This document shows, one piece after another, positions 7,714 to 18,086 of a stretch of 64,000 bases of DNA (position 1 is its first letter; each line of letters begins with the position of its first letter). Source of the DNA: Pseudonocardiales bacterium. Its GTDB lineage: Bacteria > Actinomycetota > Actinomycetes > Mycobacteriales > Pseudonocardiaceae. Made by a program: the position numbers and the translations under genes. The DNA is taken from contig JAFATA010000030.1 of assembly GCA_019244165.1 (NCBI GenBank), positions 62,001 through 126,000 of the forward strand. Direction: 5' to 3'. The notes beneath the pieces were generated by a model. The model did not search any database. It had not been told where the DNA came from and was given only the letters and a program-made list of their open reading frames with translations.

Positions 7714-8595
7714 TCACCCCGCGCCGGCTTGGGCGGTGATCAGCAGGCTGGACCCCATCGGCTCGAGAATCATGTTGTCCAATGGCCGCTGGTATTGTTG
7801 CGCGACTACGGTCGCCCGGACCGCGGAGACCACCCACCCGTGGTCGGCCAACCACCCCACCGGATCGTAGTGCTGATTGGCCGGCCAGAGCGCGCTCGGG
7901 TCAAACCCGAATCGATCTCTCAGCTTCTGGAATCTGGGATCGCGCCGCAAGGCCGCGAAATCACCGTCGATATGTTCCACAGCGATCTGGCTGCCTGCCG
8001 CGGAGAGTTCGTGCATCCGCGTGAAAAGACTGTCTTTGGCGTCGTCGGGCAGGAATGGCAGCAGCCCTTCAGCCAGCCACGCCGTCGGACACCGCACGTC
8101 GAAGCCGGACTGCCGCAGCGCCGCCGGCCAATCCTCGCGGAGATCGACTGCCACGGTGCGGCGGTGGCAGCGGGTTTGCGCGCCCTGCTCGGTCAGGACC
8201 TGGTCCTTGAACTGCAGCACCTTGGGCGCATCCAGCTCATACACCGTGGTTCCTGGCCGCCAATCCAGCCGGAAGGCTCGGGTGTCCAGCCCGGCGGCGA
8301 ACAACACAACCTGATCTACCCCGGCGGCGGAAGCGTCGGCGAAGAACTCGTCGAAGAAACGGGACCGTACGCCGATGTAGGTGGCCATCCGCCCCCAGGG
8401 GATCTCAGGATCCTCATTGGCGTCCGGGCGGGTGGGCATCGGCACCGGGGCTCCTGCCGCGCGCACGAACGCTTCCGCGTACGGGTCGGTGACGAGGCCC
8501 TCTTGCCGGTGGGTTTCGAGCGCCCGGGCGGCGGCCACCCCGAGTGCGGTGATGCCGACTCCGGTGATGATGTCCCATTGCGCGTGCTGGTTCAT
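7714..8595 (-). CDS. SAM-dependent methyltransferase, TIGR00027/LCMT-like family
   Basis: This 293-residue enzyme matches the actinobacterial TIGR00027 family: N-terminal GITALGVAAARALETHRQEG and LVTDPYAEAFVRAAG, the SAM-binding motif VVLFAAGLDTRAFRLDW, acidic loop YELDAPKVLQFKDQVL, and AWLAEGLLPFLPDDAKDSLF. These proteins resemble leucine carboxyl methyltransferases and act on small molecules or carboxylates; substrates are mostly unknown. The ATG at 8595 follows AGAGGA and lies 13 bases after the stop of the exporter gene upstream, so the two form an operon. Pairing with an exporter hints at modification and export of the same compound, which is inference. Confidence 0.85.
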   Translation of the reverse strand: MNQHAQWDIITGVGITALGVAAARALETHRQEGLVTDPYAEAFVRAAGAPVPMPTRPDANEDPEIPWGRMATYIGVRSRFFDEFFADASAAGVDQVVLFAAGLDTRAFRLDWRPGTTVYELDAPKVLQFKDQVLTEQGAQTRCHRRTVAVDLREDWPAALRQSGFDVRCPTAWLAEGLLPFLPDDAKDSLFTRMHELSAAGSQIAVEHIDGDFAALRRDPRFQKLRDRFGFDPSALWPANQHYDPVGWLADHGWVVSAVRATVVAQQYQRPLDNMILEPMGSSLLITAQAGAG

Positions 8596-8608
8596 TCAGT
8601 TCCTCTTT

Positions 8609-10432
8609 TCAGTATTGACAGGTCAAGGCGTCGAGCTCGGGATCGACCGGCTGCGGTCGAGGTTCGACGTACACATATTTCCCGCCCCGCAGCAAGGACG
8701 CGATCGCGGCTACCAAGCAGGCGGCCATGGCGAAACCGAATACGACGGTCAAGCCGTTTGAGAACGGCCCCGAGACCAGTGCCGGAAAGAAGCCACGGCC
8801 AGTCAGGTAAGCGGCATGCCCGGCGGATAGCTGGTGCAGTGCAGCCGGCCCGAGCAGGGTTCTCACGGGGTTGTAGCCGAGCAACGAGGCGAACAGGACT
8901 GATACCGGCGGCAGTGCGGCCACCCGCGTCGCGTCTGCGGCCGGTACACCCTGGGCGATCAGCCCGTTGAACATCGTGTGCGGCAGGGACTGACCCAGCC
9001 CGAAGATCATTAGACTGAAGAATATCCCGATCGAGAGCACCATGGCCGAGTTCTGGAACGTGGTGCTCATCCCGGCGCCGGCCCCGCGACGGTTGGAGGG
9101 CACGCTGTTCATGATGCTGGCCCGGTTGGGCGAGGCGAACAGACCCATCCCGACGCCGTTGAGCAGCAGCACCAGAGCGAACTCCCAGTAGGTGAAGTTC
9201 ACGGGGAGCAACGTCAGGCACACGAAACTGCCTGCGGCGATGACCATGCCACCGGTGGAAAACGCGCGTGCCCCGAACCGGTCGGACAAGGCGCCCGACA
9301 CCGGCCCCACGATGAGGAACCCCGCCGTAAGGGGCAGCATGTAAATGCCCGCCCACAACGGGGTGGAGGCGAAGCTATAGCCATGCCGGGGCAGCCAGAT
9401 CCCCTGCAGCCAGATGATCAAGGTGAACATCAGGCCGCCGCGTCCCAACGACGCGAGCAGGCTGGCCAGGTTGCCCGCGGTGAACGAGCGAATCCGGAAC
9501 AGTCCCAGCCGGAACATCGGTTCGGCGACCTTCGTCTCCACCACGCAGAAGATCACCAACAGCAGCGCGCCGCCGCCCATGAGGGCCAACACCAACGGGC
9601 TGGTCCACCCCATGGTGTGCCCCTGAGAGGGTTGGATGCCATAGGTGATGCCGACGAGCACCGCGATCAAGCCGGCCGCGAAGGTGAGGTTGCCCCACCA
9701 GTCCGGCTGCGCCGGCTGCCGGATCCCGGTGTCGTGCAGTTTCAGGTAAGCCCACACAGTGCCGAACAGCCCGACCGGCACGGACACCAGAAACACCCAC
9801 CGCCAGTCGATCGGGCCGAGCACCCCACCGATGACCAGGCCGAGGAACGAACCGGCGATCGCGGCGACCTGGTTGAGACCCAACGCCAGCCCACGCTGGT
9901 TCACCGGGAAGGCGTCAGTGATGATCGCGTTGGAGTTGGCCATCAGCATCGCGCCGCCGACACCCTGAAACACCCGCATAATGATCATCCACAGCACCCC
10001 CGCGGTGCCGTGCATCCAGGTCACCGACAGCAGCACGGAGAACAGGCTGAACACCGCGAATCCTGCGTTATACGTCTTCACCCGGCCGAACATGTCGCCT
10101 AGCCGACCGAAGCTGACCACCAACACCGCGGTGACCACCATATAACCCATGATCAACCACAGCAGCAGGCTGGTGTTGCCCAGTGTCAGCGGATCGACGC
10201 CGACGCCGCGGAAGATGTCCGGCAACGCGATCAGCACGATCGAGGCGTCGATCGTCGCCATCAACACACCCAACGTCGTGTTCGATAGCACGATCCACTT
10301 GTAGTGCGGGCTGGCCATGTCAGCGGCGGCTCGAGCCTGCCGCCGCTGTGCTCGGGCCGCCGCAGCTGGGGTCGGTGTCCTGGCCACCGACCCCGATTTT
10401 CTACCCGAGAACAATATTTTTGTTTGCTTCAT
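8609..10432 (-). CDS. DHA2-family multidrug exporter with extended N-terminus
   Basis: The protein of 607 residues has about 14 membrane helices. Helix 1 bears TIDASIVLIALPDIFRG (DHA2 signature), the helix 2-3 loop VSFGRLGDMFGRVKTYNAG, and helix 5 GLNQVAAIAGSFLGLVIGGV. Helix count and length fit EmrB/QacA-type proton antiporters. About 45 charged residues (RRQARAAAD region) precede the first helix. The ATG at 10432 sits inside the 27-bp element, six bases after a TATGTT -10-like box, suggesting a leaderless mRNA; an internal ATG at 10318 just before the membrane domain is the alternative. It is cotranscribed with the methyltransferase gene downstream. Confidence 0.87.
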   Translation of the reverse strand: MKQTKILFSGRKSGSVARTPTPAAAARAQRRQARAAADMASPHYKWIVLSNTTLGVLMATIDASIVLIALPDIFRGVGVDPLTLGNTSLLLWLIMGYMVVTAVLVVSFGRLGDMFGRVKTYNAGFAVFSLFSVLLSVTWMHGTAGVLWMIIMRVFQGVGGAMLMANSNAIITDAFPVNQRGLALGLNQVAAIAGSFLGLVIGGVLGPIDWRWVFLVSVPVGLFGTVWAYLKLHDTGIRQPAQPDWWGNLTFAAGLIAVLVGITYGIQPSQGHTMGWTSPLVLALMGGGALLLVIFCVVETKVAEPMFRLGLFRIRSFTAGNLASLLASLGRGGLMFTLIIWLQGIWLPRHGYSFASTPLWAGIYMLPLTAGFLIVGPVSGALSDRFGARAFSTGGMVIAAGSFVCLTLLPVNFTYWEFALVLLLNGVGMGLFASPNRASIMNSVPSNRRGAGAGMSTTFQNSAMVLSIGIFFSLMIFGLGQSLPHTMFNGLIAQGVPAADATRVAALPPVSVLFASLLGYNPVRTLLGPAALHQLSAGHAAYLTGRGFFPALVSGPFSNGLTVVFGFAMAACLVAAIASLLRGGKYVYVEPRPQPVDPELDALTCQY

Positions 10433-10444
10433 ACAACTAACATA
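10418..10444 (-). promoter_or_regulatory. 27-bp element shared with the other DHA2 exporter (copy B)
   Basis: On the minus strand this reads TATGTTAGTTG, TA, TG, A, AGCAAACAAAA, matching copy A (5297-5323) at 24 of 27 positions. The TATGTT is six bases from the ATG of the exporter, the spacing expected of a -10 box for leaderless transcription. Because the two exporters differ in sequence, conservation is more likely regulatory or start-site related than a recent duplication. Confidence 0.55.
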
Positions 10445-10537
10445 TGCCCGAATCGTCCGACGCCGCCACCCTGCCCCGCTCCTCCTGGCGCCCCCTCCTA
10501 CGAGCCTGCGCCGGCGACGGTCATCCCGGGCGCCGGC

Positions 10538-11962
10538 TCAACCAAGGTCGTCCTCACCCAGGCGGTGTACCCGGACGAGGTTGGTGGAGCCCTCCGTGGC
10601 CGGTGGTGATCCCGCCACGATCACCACCAGGTCACCTGGTTGGTAACGCCCGATCGAGAGCATCGCATGGTCCACCTGCCGGACCATCGCATCGGTGGTC
10701 TCGACCCGGGGTACCAGGAAGGTCTCGGTGCCCCAGGTCAGCGCGAGCTGGTTGCGCACCGGGGGCTCTGGGGTGAAGGCCAGCAGCGGCAGGTAGGTGT
10801 GCAGCCGGGCCAGCCTGCGGACGGTGTCACCGGACTGGGTAAACGCCGCCAACGCCTTAGCCTCCAGCCGCTCCCCGATGTCACGAGCCGCGTAGGACAG
10901 CACGCCCCGTTTCGTCCGGGGCACGTGGTTGAGCGGTGGGACGGCCGGCGAGCCTACTTCAACAGCCTCCACGATGCGGCTCATCGTTTCCACCGACTCG
11001 ATGGGGTAGCGACCGACGCTGGTCTCCCCGGAGAGCATCACCGCGTCGGCGCCGTCAAGCACCGCGTTGGCCACGTCCGACGCCTCTGCCCTGGTCGGCC
11101 GGGCATTGCCGATCATGGAGTCGAGCATCTGAGTGGCCACGATGATCGGTTTGGCGTTCTCTCTAGCGACCTGGATAGCGCGCTTCTGCACCAGCGGCAC
11201 GTTTTCCAACGGCAGCTCGACCCCGAGATCTCCCCGGGCCACCATCACCCCGTCAAAGGCCAGCACGATCGCCTCAAGGTTGTCCACCGCCTCGGGCTTC
11301 TCCAGCTTGGCGATCACCGGCAGCCGACCACCGGGCACCTTGTCCATCACCCGGTGCATCAAATCGATGTCGACCGGGGAGCGGACGAACGACAGCGCCA
11401 CCAGGTCCACCCGCAGTTGCAGGGCAAACTCCAGATCGGCGATGTCCTTGTCGGACAGCGCCGGCACCGAGACGCTCATCCCCGGCAGGGACAGGCCCTT
11501 GTGGTCGCTGACCGGACCACCCTCGAGGACTTCGCACACCACGTCGGTGCCTTCGGTCTTGCGCACCACCAGAGCGACCTTGCCGTCGTCGACGAGCAGC
11601 CGATCGCCTTCGCGGGCGTCCTCGGCGAGCCCGGCATAGGTGGTGGAGACCCGGTCGTGAGTACCGATGACGTCCTCGACGGTCACCCGCACCACGTCCC
11701 CGGTGCGCCACTCCACCGGTCCGGCCGCGAATCGTCCCAGCCGGATCTTGGGCCCCTGGAGGTCGGCAAGGATCCCCACCGCTCTGCCGGCCTCGTCGCT
11801 GGCCTGCCGGACCATCGAGAAGACCCGTGCGTGCTCATCGTGGGTGCCGTGGCTGAAGTTGAGGCGGGCAACGTCCATGCCAGCACGGACCAGCCCCCGG
11901 ATCCTCTCCGGGGTCGCGGTGACCGGACCAATCGTACAGACGATCTTCGCGCGTCTACTCAT
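10538..11962 (-). CDS. pyk: Pyruvate kinase
   Basis: This enzyme transfers phosphate from phosphoenolpyruvate to ADP in the last step of glycolysis. Its 474 residues are the usual actinobacterial length. Visible landmarks are the N-terminal AKIVCTIGPVTATPERIRGL, RLNFSHGTHDEH, the substrate/metal region VIAKLEKPEAVDNL with GVMVARGDLGVELPLENVP, and IIVATQMLDSMIGNARPTRA, followed by the C-terminal regulatory domain from about residue 350. The B domain (EWRTGDVVRVTVEDV) is present between residues 75 and 165. It follows lgt on the same strand, as in mycobacteria (lgt to pykA). Confidence 0.97.
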   Translation of the reverse strand: MSRRAKIVCTIGPVTATPERIRGLVRAGMDVARLNFSHGTHDEHARVFSMVRQASDEAGRAVGILADLQGPKIRLGRFAAGPVEWRTGDVVRVTVEDVIGTHDRVSTTYAGLAEDAREGDRLLVDDGKVALVVRKTEGTDVVCEVLEGGPVSDHKGLSLPGMSVSVPALSDKDIADLEFALQLRVDLVALSFVRSPVDIDLMHRVMDKVPGGRLPVIAKLEKPEAVDNLEAIVLAFDGVMVARGDLGVELPLENVPLVQKRAIQVARENAKPIIVATQMLDSMIGNARPTRAEASDVANAVLDGADAVMLSGETSVGRYPIESVETMSRIVEAVEVGSPAVPPLNHVPRTKRGVLSYAARDIGERLEAKALAAFTQSGDTVRRLARLHTYLPLLAFTPEPPVRNQLALTWGTETFLVPRVETTDAMVRQVDHAMLSIGRYQPGDLVVIVAGSPPATEGSTNLVRVHRLGEDDLG

Positions 11963-12040
11963 AACGGGCAGAGTAGCGGTGCAGCGAGATCGGCGCGGTT
12001 GCTGGGAGGTTTCCGACGAGTGTCCATCTCCCGGCCGTGG

Positions 12041-12928
12041 CTAGGAGGCGATCTCCACCTGCTGGCGCGCCGCGAGTGTTGCCGGGTCCTCCCGGCCGCG
12101 GGGCGCCAGCGTCAGGTAGAGCACCGCGCCCAGGAACACCACGGCTGACGTGATCACGTTGATGCGCAGCCCGAAGACCATCGTGGCTTGATCAACCCGC
12201 ATCAGCTCGATCCAGAATCGACCCGCGGTGTACCCGGCGACGTAAAGGGCGAAGGCCCGCCCGTGACCCAGCCGGAAACGCCGGTCCGCCCACACGACGA
12301 GCGCCGCGACACCCAGGTCCCAGAGCAGTTCGTAGAGGAAGGTTGGCTGGACGACCTCCAGCGGGGGACCCTGGGCGATTCCATTGAGGGGATCGGGCGC
12401 ACCGGTGACCGGGTTCACCCGGTCACGAATCTGCAATCCCCAGGGCAACGAGGTGGGGCCGCCGTAGAGCTCCTGGTTGAAGTAATTGCCCACCCGGCCG
12501 ATCGCCTGCGCCACGACGATCGCTGGCGCAACCGCGTCGGCCATCGCGGGCAGCGGGATGCCCTGGCGCCGGCAGCCGATCCAGGCTCCCAGGCCCCCGA
12601 GCGCAACCGCCCCCCAGATGCCGAGCCCGCCATGCCAGATCTGCAGCGCGCCGATCGGGTCCCCATGGGGTCCGAAGTACTTCTCCCAGTCCGTGGCCAC
12701 GTGGTAGAGCCGGCCGCCTACCAGCCCAAAGGGCACCGCGAACACCGCGATGTCGGTGACTGCCCCGGCGTTGCCGCCCCTGGCTTGCCAGCGACGTTCT
12801 GCCCACAGGATCGCCACGACGATCCCGGTGATGATGCACAGAGCGTAGGCGCGGATCGGCACCGGCCCCAGATACCAGACTCCCCGATCCGGGCTGGGGA
12901 TGCTGGCGAGAAAAGTCGCGATGGGCAC
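12041..12928 (-). CDS. lgt: Prolipoprotein diacylglyceryl transferase
   Basis: Lgt moves diacylglyceryl from phosphatidylglycerol to the lipobox cysteine of prolipoproteins in the cytoplasmic membrane. The 295-residue protein has about seven membrane helices and the family landmarks: PIRAYALCIITGIVVAILW, HGGLGIWGAVALGGLGAWIG, and the signature AIGRVGNYFNQELYGGPTSL including the G-N-N/Q region for phospholipid binding. It lies 42 bases after trpA and before pyk, an order kept in mycobacteria. A lipoprotein that would be its substrate is encoded at 24460-25761. Confidence 0.97.
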   Translation of the reverse strand: MPIATFLASIPSPDRGVWYLGPVPIRAYALCIITGIVVAILWAERRWQARGGNAGAVTDIAVFAVPFGLVGGRLYHVATDWEKYFGPHGDPIGALQIWHGGLGIWGAVALGGLGAWIGCRRQGIPLPAMADAVAPAIVVAQAIGRVGNYFNQELYGGPTSLPWGLQIRDRVNPVTGAPDPLNGIAQGPPLEVVQPTFLYELLWDLGVAALVVWADRRFRLGHGRAFALYVAGYTAGRFWIELMRVDQATMVFGLRINVITSAVVFLGAVLYLTLAPRGREDPATLAARQQVEIAS

Positions 12929-12970
12929 GGCGACACGGTATATCCCACCGACCCCACCGGTGGGAGGTGG

Positions 12971-13777
12971 TCAGAGAGCGGGTTGGGGGGCGCTACGGCG
13001 GACACCGGTGGCGAGGTCGGCGGCCAGCGCGCGGACTGCGGGCTCGCCGTCCCGCGCAGCGACGGTGACGAAGGCCGAGCCGACGATCACCGCGTCGGCG
13101 AACGCCGCCACCTCGGCGGCCTGCATGCCATCGCGCACCCCGAGCCCGACGCCCACCGGCAGTTCCGGGGCGTGCTTGCGTGCCCGAGCGACCAGTTCCG
13201 AGGCGGCACTGCTCACCACGTCCCGGGCACCGGTCACGCCCATGACGGAGCTCGCGTAGAGGAAGCCGCGGGTCGCCGCCGCGGTCATCGCTAGGCGCGC
13301 CTCGGTGGACGAGGGGGCCACGAGGAAGATCCGGTCCAGGTCGTGGGTCTGCGCCGCGGCCAGCCAGTCGTGTGCCTCGTCGGGAATCAGGTCAGGGGTG
13401 ATGACGCCCAGTCCCCCGGCTGCGGCGAGGTCCCGGGCGAAGGCGTCCACGCCGTAGTGGTGCACCGGGTTCCAGTAGGTCATCACCACAGCCCGCCCGC
13501 CAGCACCAGTGATCGACTCCACCACCGACAGCACATCACGCAGCCGGACCCCGCCGCGCAGGGCGGCATCGGCGGCGGCCTGGATGGTCGGCCCGTCTAG
13601 CACCGGGTCGGAGTACGGCACCCCGACTTCCACCAGGTCGCAGCCGCCGTCCAGCATGGCGCGCAGCAGCGAGACCGAGCCGGCCACCGTCGGGTAGCCG
13701 GCGGGCAGGTAGCCGATCAACGCGGCCCGATGCTGCGCACCGCAGGCGGCAAACAGCGGTGCGAGCCGGGCGGTCAC
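12971..13777 (-). CDS. trpA: Tryptophan synthase alpha subunit
   Basis: TrpA cleaves indole-3-glycerol phosphate to indole and glyceraldehyde 3-phosphate and passes indole to TrpB. The catalytic pair is visible in [20 protein letters not shown] (Glu and Asp), and the phosphate-binding loop in [20 protein letters not shown]. Starting at the GTG at 13777, which overlaps the trpB stop as GTGA, gives 268 residues, normal for the family; a longer frame to 13804 would overlap trpB by 31 bases and is less likely. Translational coupling with trpB fits the 2:2 complex. Confidence 0.96.
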   Translation of the reverse strand: MTARLAPLFAACGAQHRAALIGYLPAGYPTVAGSVSLLRAMLDGGCDLVEVGVPYSDPVLDGPTIQAAADAALRGGVRLRDVLSVVESITGAGGRAVVMTYWNPVHHYGVDAFARDLAAAGGLGVITPDLIPDEAHDWLAAAQTHDLDRIFLVAPSSTEARLAMTAAATRGFLYASSVMGVTGARDVVSSAASELVARARKHAPELPVGVGLGVRDGMQAAEVAAFADAVIVGSAFVTVAARDGEPAVRALAADLATGVRRSAPQPAL

Positions 13778-15012
13778 GGCTGTTCCCCGAGCAGATCGAA
13801 CCACCTCACCGCGGTGTCCACGTCTTTGTCCCCCCGGCCGGAGAGGTTGACCAGCACGAGGGCCCCGGGTCCCAGTTCGGTTCCCAGCTGGAGTGCCCCG
13901 GCTACCGCGTGCGCCGACTCGATCGCCGGGATGATCCCCTCAGTGCGGGACAGCAGCCGGAAGGCGTCCATCGCCTGCGCGTCGGTGATCGGCCGATACT
14001 GGGCCCGTCCGGTGTCCTTGAGCCAGGAATGCTCGGGCCCCACCCCAGGGTAATCCAACCCCGCTGAGATGGAGTGCGTCTCCACGGTCTGCCCGTCGGA
14101 GTCCTGCAGCAGGTAAGACAGGGCCCCGTGCAACATCCCGGGCTGCCCGGCGGATAGCGTCGCGGCGTGCCGGCCGGTGTCCATCCCCTCGCCAGCGGCC
14201 TCGAAGCCGACCAGGCGCACCCCCGGGTCGTCGAGGAACGGGTGGAAGATGCCGATCGCGTTGGAGCCACCACCCACGCATGCGACGACCGCGTCGGGCA
14301 ACCGGCCGTAGCGGGCCAGCATCTGTTCCCGGGCCTCCAACCCGATGACCCGGTGGAAGTCGCGCACCATCACCGGGAAGGGATGCGGCCCGGCAACCGT
14401 GCCGAGCAGGTAGTGCGTGGTGTCCACATTGGTCACCCAGTCCCGCAGGGCCTCGTTGATGGCGTCCTTGAGGGTGCGCGAGCCGGTCTTTACCGGCACC
14501 ACCTCGGCCCCGAGCAGCCGCATCCGGGCGACGTTGAGCGCTTGGCGCTGGGTGTCCACCTCACCCATGTAGACCACGCACTGCAGCCCGAGCAGTGCGC
14601 ACCCGGTCGCGGTGGCAACGCCGTGCTGGCCCGCTCCGGTCTCCGCGATCACTCGGGGTTTGCCCATCCGCTGGGTGAGCAGCACCTGACCCAGCACATT
14701 GTTGATCTTGTGGGACCCGGTGTGGTTGAGATCTTCCCGCTTGAGCACGATCTGCGCCCCGCCGGCATGCTCGGACAGCCTGGGCGCCTCGGTGAGCGGC
14801 GAGGGCCGGCCGGTGTAGTCGGCGAGCAGGCCGTTCAGCCGGGCGGTGAACTCCGGGTCGCAGCGGGCGTCGGTATAGGCGGCGGTGAGCTCGTCGAGGG
14901 CCGCGATGAGCGCCTCGGGCACGAACCGGCCGCCGTAACACCCGAAGCGACCGTGAGAATCAGGCTGGGCCGTGGCGGACGCAACGGGCTGGGTACGCAC
15001 TGTGCTACTCAC
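13774..15012 (-). CDS. trpB: Tryptophan synthase beta subunit
   Basis: The PLP enzyme condenses indole with serine to make tryptophan. In its 412 residues the PLP lysine lies in [20 protein letters not shown], the phosphate-binding glycine loop in [17 protein letters not shown], and the conserved [19 protein letters not shown] opens the fold. GTG at 15012 directly follows the trpC stop by eight bases. The order trpC-trpB-trpA is kept, but trpF and trpD/trpG are not in this cluster; the TrpF reaction is expected from PriA. Confidence 0.97.
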   Translation of the reverse strand: MSSTVRTQPVASATAQPDSHGRFGCYGGRFVPEALIAALDELTAAYTDARCDPEFTARLNGLLADYTGRPSPLTEAPRLSEHAGGAQIVLKREDLNHTGSHKINNVLGQVLLTQRMGKPRVIAETGAGQHGVATATGCALLGLQCVVYMGEVDTQRQALNVARMRLLGAEVVPVKTGSRTLKDAINEALRDWVTNVDTTHYLLGTVAGPHPFPVMVRDFHRVIGLEAREQMLARYGRLPDAVVACVGGGSNAIGIFHPFLDDPGVRLVGFEAAGEGMDTGRHAATLSAGQPGMLHGALSYLLQDSDGQTVETHSISAGLDYPGVGPEHSWLKDTGRAQYRPITDAQAMDAFRLLSRTEGIIPAIESAHAVAGALQLGTELGPGALVLVNLSGRGDKDVDTAVRWFDLLGEQP

Positions 15013-15020
15013 GGGGTCGC

Positions 15021-15830
15021 CTACCGCGCCGGCTTGGGGCAGGCTGGGTGCGACCCGGCGGTGACCAGCTGGATGACGGCTGCCTTGGGATCGCCGCTGG
15101 TCACCAGCCCCTCGCCGACGAGCACCGCGTCGGCGCCCGCGCCAGCGTAGGCCAGCAGATCCGCCGGCCCGCGCACCCCGGACTCGGCGACCCGCAGCAC
15201 ATCCCCCGGCAGCCCTGGGGCGATCTTGCTGAAGACGTCCGGATGCACCGTCAACGTATGCAGGTCACGGGCGTTGACCCCGATCAGGGTGGCACCAGCT
15301 TCCAGCGCCCGGTCGGCTTCCTCGGCGGTGTGCACCTCGACCAGCGCGACCATCCCCAGTGACTCCACCCGGTCGACCAGCGCCACCAGCGCGTTCTGCT
15401 CCAGGGCGGCGACGATCAGCAGCACCACGTCCGCGCCGTGCGCCCGTGCCTCGTGCACCTGGTAGGGGCTGACGATAAAGTCCTTGCGCAGCACCGGGAG
15501 CTCCACCGCAGCGCGGACCGCATCCAGGTCCCGCAACGAGCCGCCGAAGCGCCGGCCCTCGGTCAGCACACTGATCATGCGAGCGCCGGCCTCGGCGTAG
15601 TCTGCGGCAAGCGCGGCCGGGTCCGGGATGTCCGCCAGGGTCCCCCGGGACGGACTGCGGCGCTTCACCTCCGCGATGACGCCGATCCCGGGGCCGCGCA
15701 GCGCGGTCAGCGCATCCCGGGGTACGGGCACCCGGGTAGCGCGCCTCTTGATCTCGGTGAAATCGACAGCGGCTTCACGGGCCGCGAGGTCGGTTCTGAC
15801 ACCTTCGAGGATCGCCTCAAGGACACTCAA
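15021..15830 (-). CDS. trpC: Indole-3-glycerol phosphate synthase
   Basis: TrpC closes the indole ring from CdRP. The 269-residue barrel shows [16 protein letters not shown] (catalytic Lys, phosphate site), [57 protein letters not shown] and [20 protein letters not shown]. The start is taken as TTG at 15830 because it begins the conserved [20 protein letters not shown] and GGAAGGGG lies about six bases upstream. An open frame continues to 16403 but that part is antisense to nothing conserved. The membrane-protein gene lies 67 bases upstream. Confidence 0.95.
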   Translation of the reverse strand: MSVLEAILEGVRTDLAAREAAVDFTEIKRRATRVPVPRDALTALRGPGIGVIAEVKRRSPSRGTLADIPDPAALAADYAEAGARMISVLTEGRRFGGSLRDLDAVRAAVELPVLRKDFIVSPYQVHEARAHGADVVLLIVAALEQNALVALVDRVESLGMVALVEVHTAEEADRALEAGATLIGVNARDLHTLTVHPDVFSKIAPGLPGDVLRVAESGVRGPADLLAYAGAGADAVLVGEGLVTSGDPKAAVIQLVTAGSHPACPKPAR

Positions 15831-15897
15831 GCCTCTCCCCTTCCGCCCCGGTGCGCAGCCGGGTATCGATGCTAGCTCCGAGGCGTCCGGTGCCCGG

Positions 15898-16509
15898 TCA
15901 CCGGGGGTATCCCGAGGCGGTAGGGTCCTCCCCGGCGTCCATCCGTTCCCAGAACCCCTTCTCCGGGGGCAGCTGAGGGTGGGTGCCCCTCGGGCGGCCC
16001 GTCGGCGCCTGATAACGGCGAGCGAGCCGCGGCATCCGGTGCCCCCGCAGCCCCAGCGTGAGGCCGGCCGCGGCAAGCATCCCCGCACCGCCCACGGCCA
16101 ACGCCGGCCCCGCCCACAGCACCGTGGCCATCCCGACGGGGACCGATCGGGCGGACAGCTCGAGGGCAGAGCTCGCGACCCCGGTGAGCCAATGCCCGCC
16201 CGCCGCCCGCAGCCCCGCAACGCCCGGTGGCACCGCCGCGGCCAGCAGCACCACACCGAGCAGCCAGCGCACCCGCCCCGGCGTGGCCAGCGCCGCAGCC
16301 ACCGCGGCCAGCGCAAACAGGGCCAACGGGACCAGCGCAGGCAGCACGGCAGATCCCTTGAGGCGTACCTGGACGACCCCACGCAGCGGCACCTGCAGAT
16401 CAAGCTGGGCCCAGCCGAGCGCCGCCGCGGCGCTGAGCATCGCCGCGGCCACGATCAGCAGCACGATGGTGGCCGCGAGCGCCCTGCGTGCCGGAGCGCG
16501 CTCAGCCAC
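15898..16509 (-). CDS. Trp-biosynthesis-associated membrane protein (TIGR02234)
   Basis: This 203-residue protein has four predicted membrane helices (for example [20 protein letters not shown] and [20 protein letters not shown]) and a basic-to-acidic cytoplasmic tail ending in [20 protein letters not shown]. The family is restricted to actinobacterial trp operons, always between trpE and trpC, as here; its role is unknown. The GTG start overlaps the trpE stop by eight bases, so the two are coupled. Confidence 0.88.
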   Translation of the reverse strand: MAERAPARRALAATIVLLIVAAAMLSAAAALGWAQLDLQVPLRGVVQVRLKGSAVLPALVPLALFALAAVAAALATPGRVRWLLGVVLLAAAVPPGVAGLRAAGGHWLTGVASSALELSARSVPVGMATVLWAGPALAVGGAGMLAAAGLTLGLRGHRMPRLARRYQAPTGRPRGTHPQLPPEKGFWERMDAGEDPTASGYPR

Positions 16510-18073
16510 GCAGCGACCCGGCGGGCTCGCCGGTAGCCAGCCGCAACGTGCCTGCCGCGGCGATCGCGGCCAGCACCGCGCCCGCCTTGTTCAGGCACTC
16601 GGCGTCCTCAGCCACTGGGTCGGAGTCGGCGACGATGCCCGCGCCGGCCTGCACGTAGGCCACCCCGTTGCGGACCATCGCGGTGCGGATGGCGATCGCG
16701 GTGTCGGCGTCTCCGGCGAAGTCCAGGTATCCGACCACTCCCCCGTACACCCCCCGCCGGGTGGGCTCGAGTTCCTCGATGAGCTCCATCGCCCGCGGCT
16801 TGGGCGCGCCGGACAGCGTCCCGGCGGGAAAGCAGGCGGCCACCGCGTCGAATGCGGTGTATCCCGGCGCTAGCTCCCCGGTGACGGTGGACACCAGGTG
16901 CATGACGTGGCTGTAGCGTTCGACCCGGAAGAAGTCGGTGACGTGCACCGAGCCGGGGCGGCACACCCGGCCGACGTCGTTGCGCCCGAGGTCGACCAGC
17001 ATGAGGTGCTCGGCGCGCTCCTTCTCGTCGGCTATCAGGTCCTTCTCTAGCCAGCAGTCCTCGTCCGGGTCGGCGCCGCGGGGGCGGGTGCCGGCGATCG
17101 GGTGCATGGTGACCTTCCCGCCCCGCACCGTCACCAGAGACTCCGGGCTGCAGCCCACGATGCTGAACTCCTCCAGGTGGAGCAGGTACATGTAGGGGCT
17201 GGGGTTGGTGGTGCGCAACACTCGGTAGATATCCAACGGATCGGCCTCGGTGGTGATCTCAAAGCGCTGCGAGACCACCACCTGGAAGGCCTCGCCCGCG
17301 CGGATCGCCTCTTTGGCTGCCTCGACCGCGGCATGGTACTGCTGCGGGCTGTGGCGGCGCACAAACTCCGGTGCCGGCCGGCTGAACACGGCCGCGCTGC
17401 CCGGTGCCGGCGTGCCCAGCTTCGCGACCATCGCGTCCAAGCGGGCCACCGCGTCGTCGTAGGCCTCGTCCACCCGGTCCGGGGAGTCGTCCCAATTGAT
17501 CGCGTTGGCGATCAGCGTGACGGTGCCCTCATGGTGGTCCAGCGCGGCGAGGTCGGTGGCCAGCAGCATCACCAGCTCGGGCACTTTGAGGTCGTCCACC
17601 GCCAGTTCCGGCAGCCGCTCCAGCCTCCGGACCGCGTCGTAGCCGAGGTAGCCGACCATCCCGCCGGTGAACGGGGGTAAGCCGGGCAGCGGCTCGGTGT
17701 GCAGGGCCGTCACAGTCTGCCGCAACGCCTCCAGCGCGGTGCCTGCCCACGACCCCGCCACCCCGGGAAGCCCGACCGGCGGCGTCCCGCGCCAGAGCGG
17801 CCGGCCACCGGACTCGGTGAGCGTGGCGGCGCTGTGCACCCCCACAAAGGACCAGCGTGACCAGGACGAACCATTCTCCGCTGATTCGAGCAGGAAGGTG
17901 CCGGGCCCGCTTTGGGCAAGCTTGCGGTACACCCCCAGCGGGGTCTCGCCATCGGCGAGCAGCCTCCGGGTCACCGGGATCACCCGGCGGTCAGTCGCCA
18001 GGGCGCGAAACCGCTCCCGGTCCGGCTGCAGCTGCCCACCACCCGCTTCGGAGATGCTGACCATGGGACCCAT
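16502..18073 (-). CDS. trpE: Anthranilate synthase component I
   Basis: TrpE converts chorismate plus ammonia to anthranilate; ammonia comes from a TrpG partner not encoded in the window. The 523 residues include the N-terminal feedback site region ([20 protein letters not shown], with the LLES motif that binds tryptophan) and the chorismate-binding core: [39 protein letters not shown] and [23 protein letters not shown] pieces. ATG 18073 and ATG 18064 are both possible starts. hisI ends 36 bases upstream, and a palindromic repeat fills that gap, so trpE may be expressed from the his transcript or from its own promoter. Confidence 0.96.
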   Translation of the reverse strand: MGPMVSISEAGGGQLQPDRERFRALATDRRVIPVTRRLLADGETPLGVYRKLAQSGPGTFLLESAENGSSWSRWSFVGVHSAATLTESGGRPLWRGTPPVGLPGVAGSWAGTALEALRQTVTALHTEPLPGLPPFTGGMVGYLGYDAVRRLERLPELAVDDLKVPELVMLLATDLAALDHHEGTVTLIANAINWDDSPDRVDEAYDDAVARLDAMVAKLGTPAPGSAAVFSRPAPEFVRRHSPQQYHAAVEAAKEAIRAGEAFQVVVSQRFEITTEADPLDIYRVLRTTNPSPYMYLLHLEEFSIVGCSPESLVTVRGGKVTMHPIAGTRPRGADPDEDCWLEKDLIADEKERAEHLMLVDLGRNDVGRVCRPGSVHVTDFFRVERYSHVMHLVSTVTGELAPGYTAFDAVAACFPAGTLSGAPKPRAMELIEELEPTRRGVYGGVVGYLDFAGDADTAIAIRTAMVRNGVAYVQAGAGIVADSDPVAEDAECLNKAGAVLAAIAAAGTLRLATGEPAGSLRG

Positions 18074-18086
18074 TGTGCCTGCGGCA

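Noticed and set aside
8592-9356. Long open frames antisense or out of frame inside the DHA2 exporter, pyk, trp, his and nad genes
   Set aside because: They coincide with well-conserved genes on the other frame and show no recognisable protein sequence; high GC makes such shadow frames common.
14990-15020. A third copy of the 46-bp palindrome near the trpB start (CCCGTGAGTAGCACAGTG)
   Set aside because: Only the first half resembles the repeat, no second arm is present, and the bases encode the trpB N-terminus; probably chance.
15831-16403. N-terminal extension of trpC
   Set aside because: The open frame is antisense-like in composition, overlaps the conserved membrane-protein gene and has no conserved residues before LSVLEAIL.
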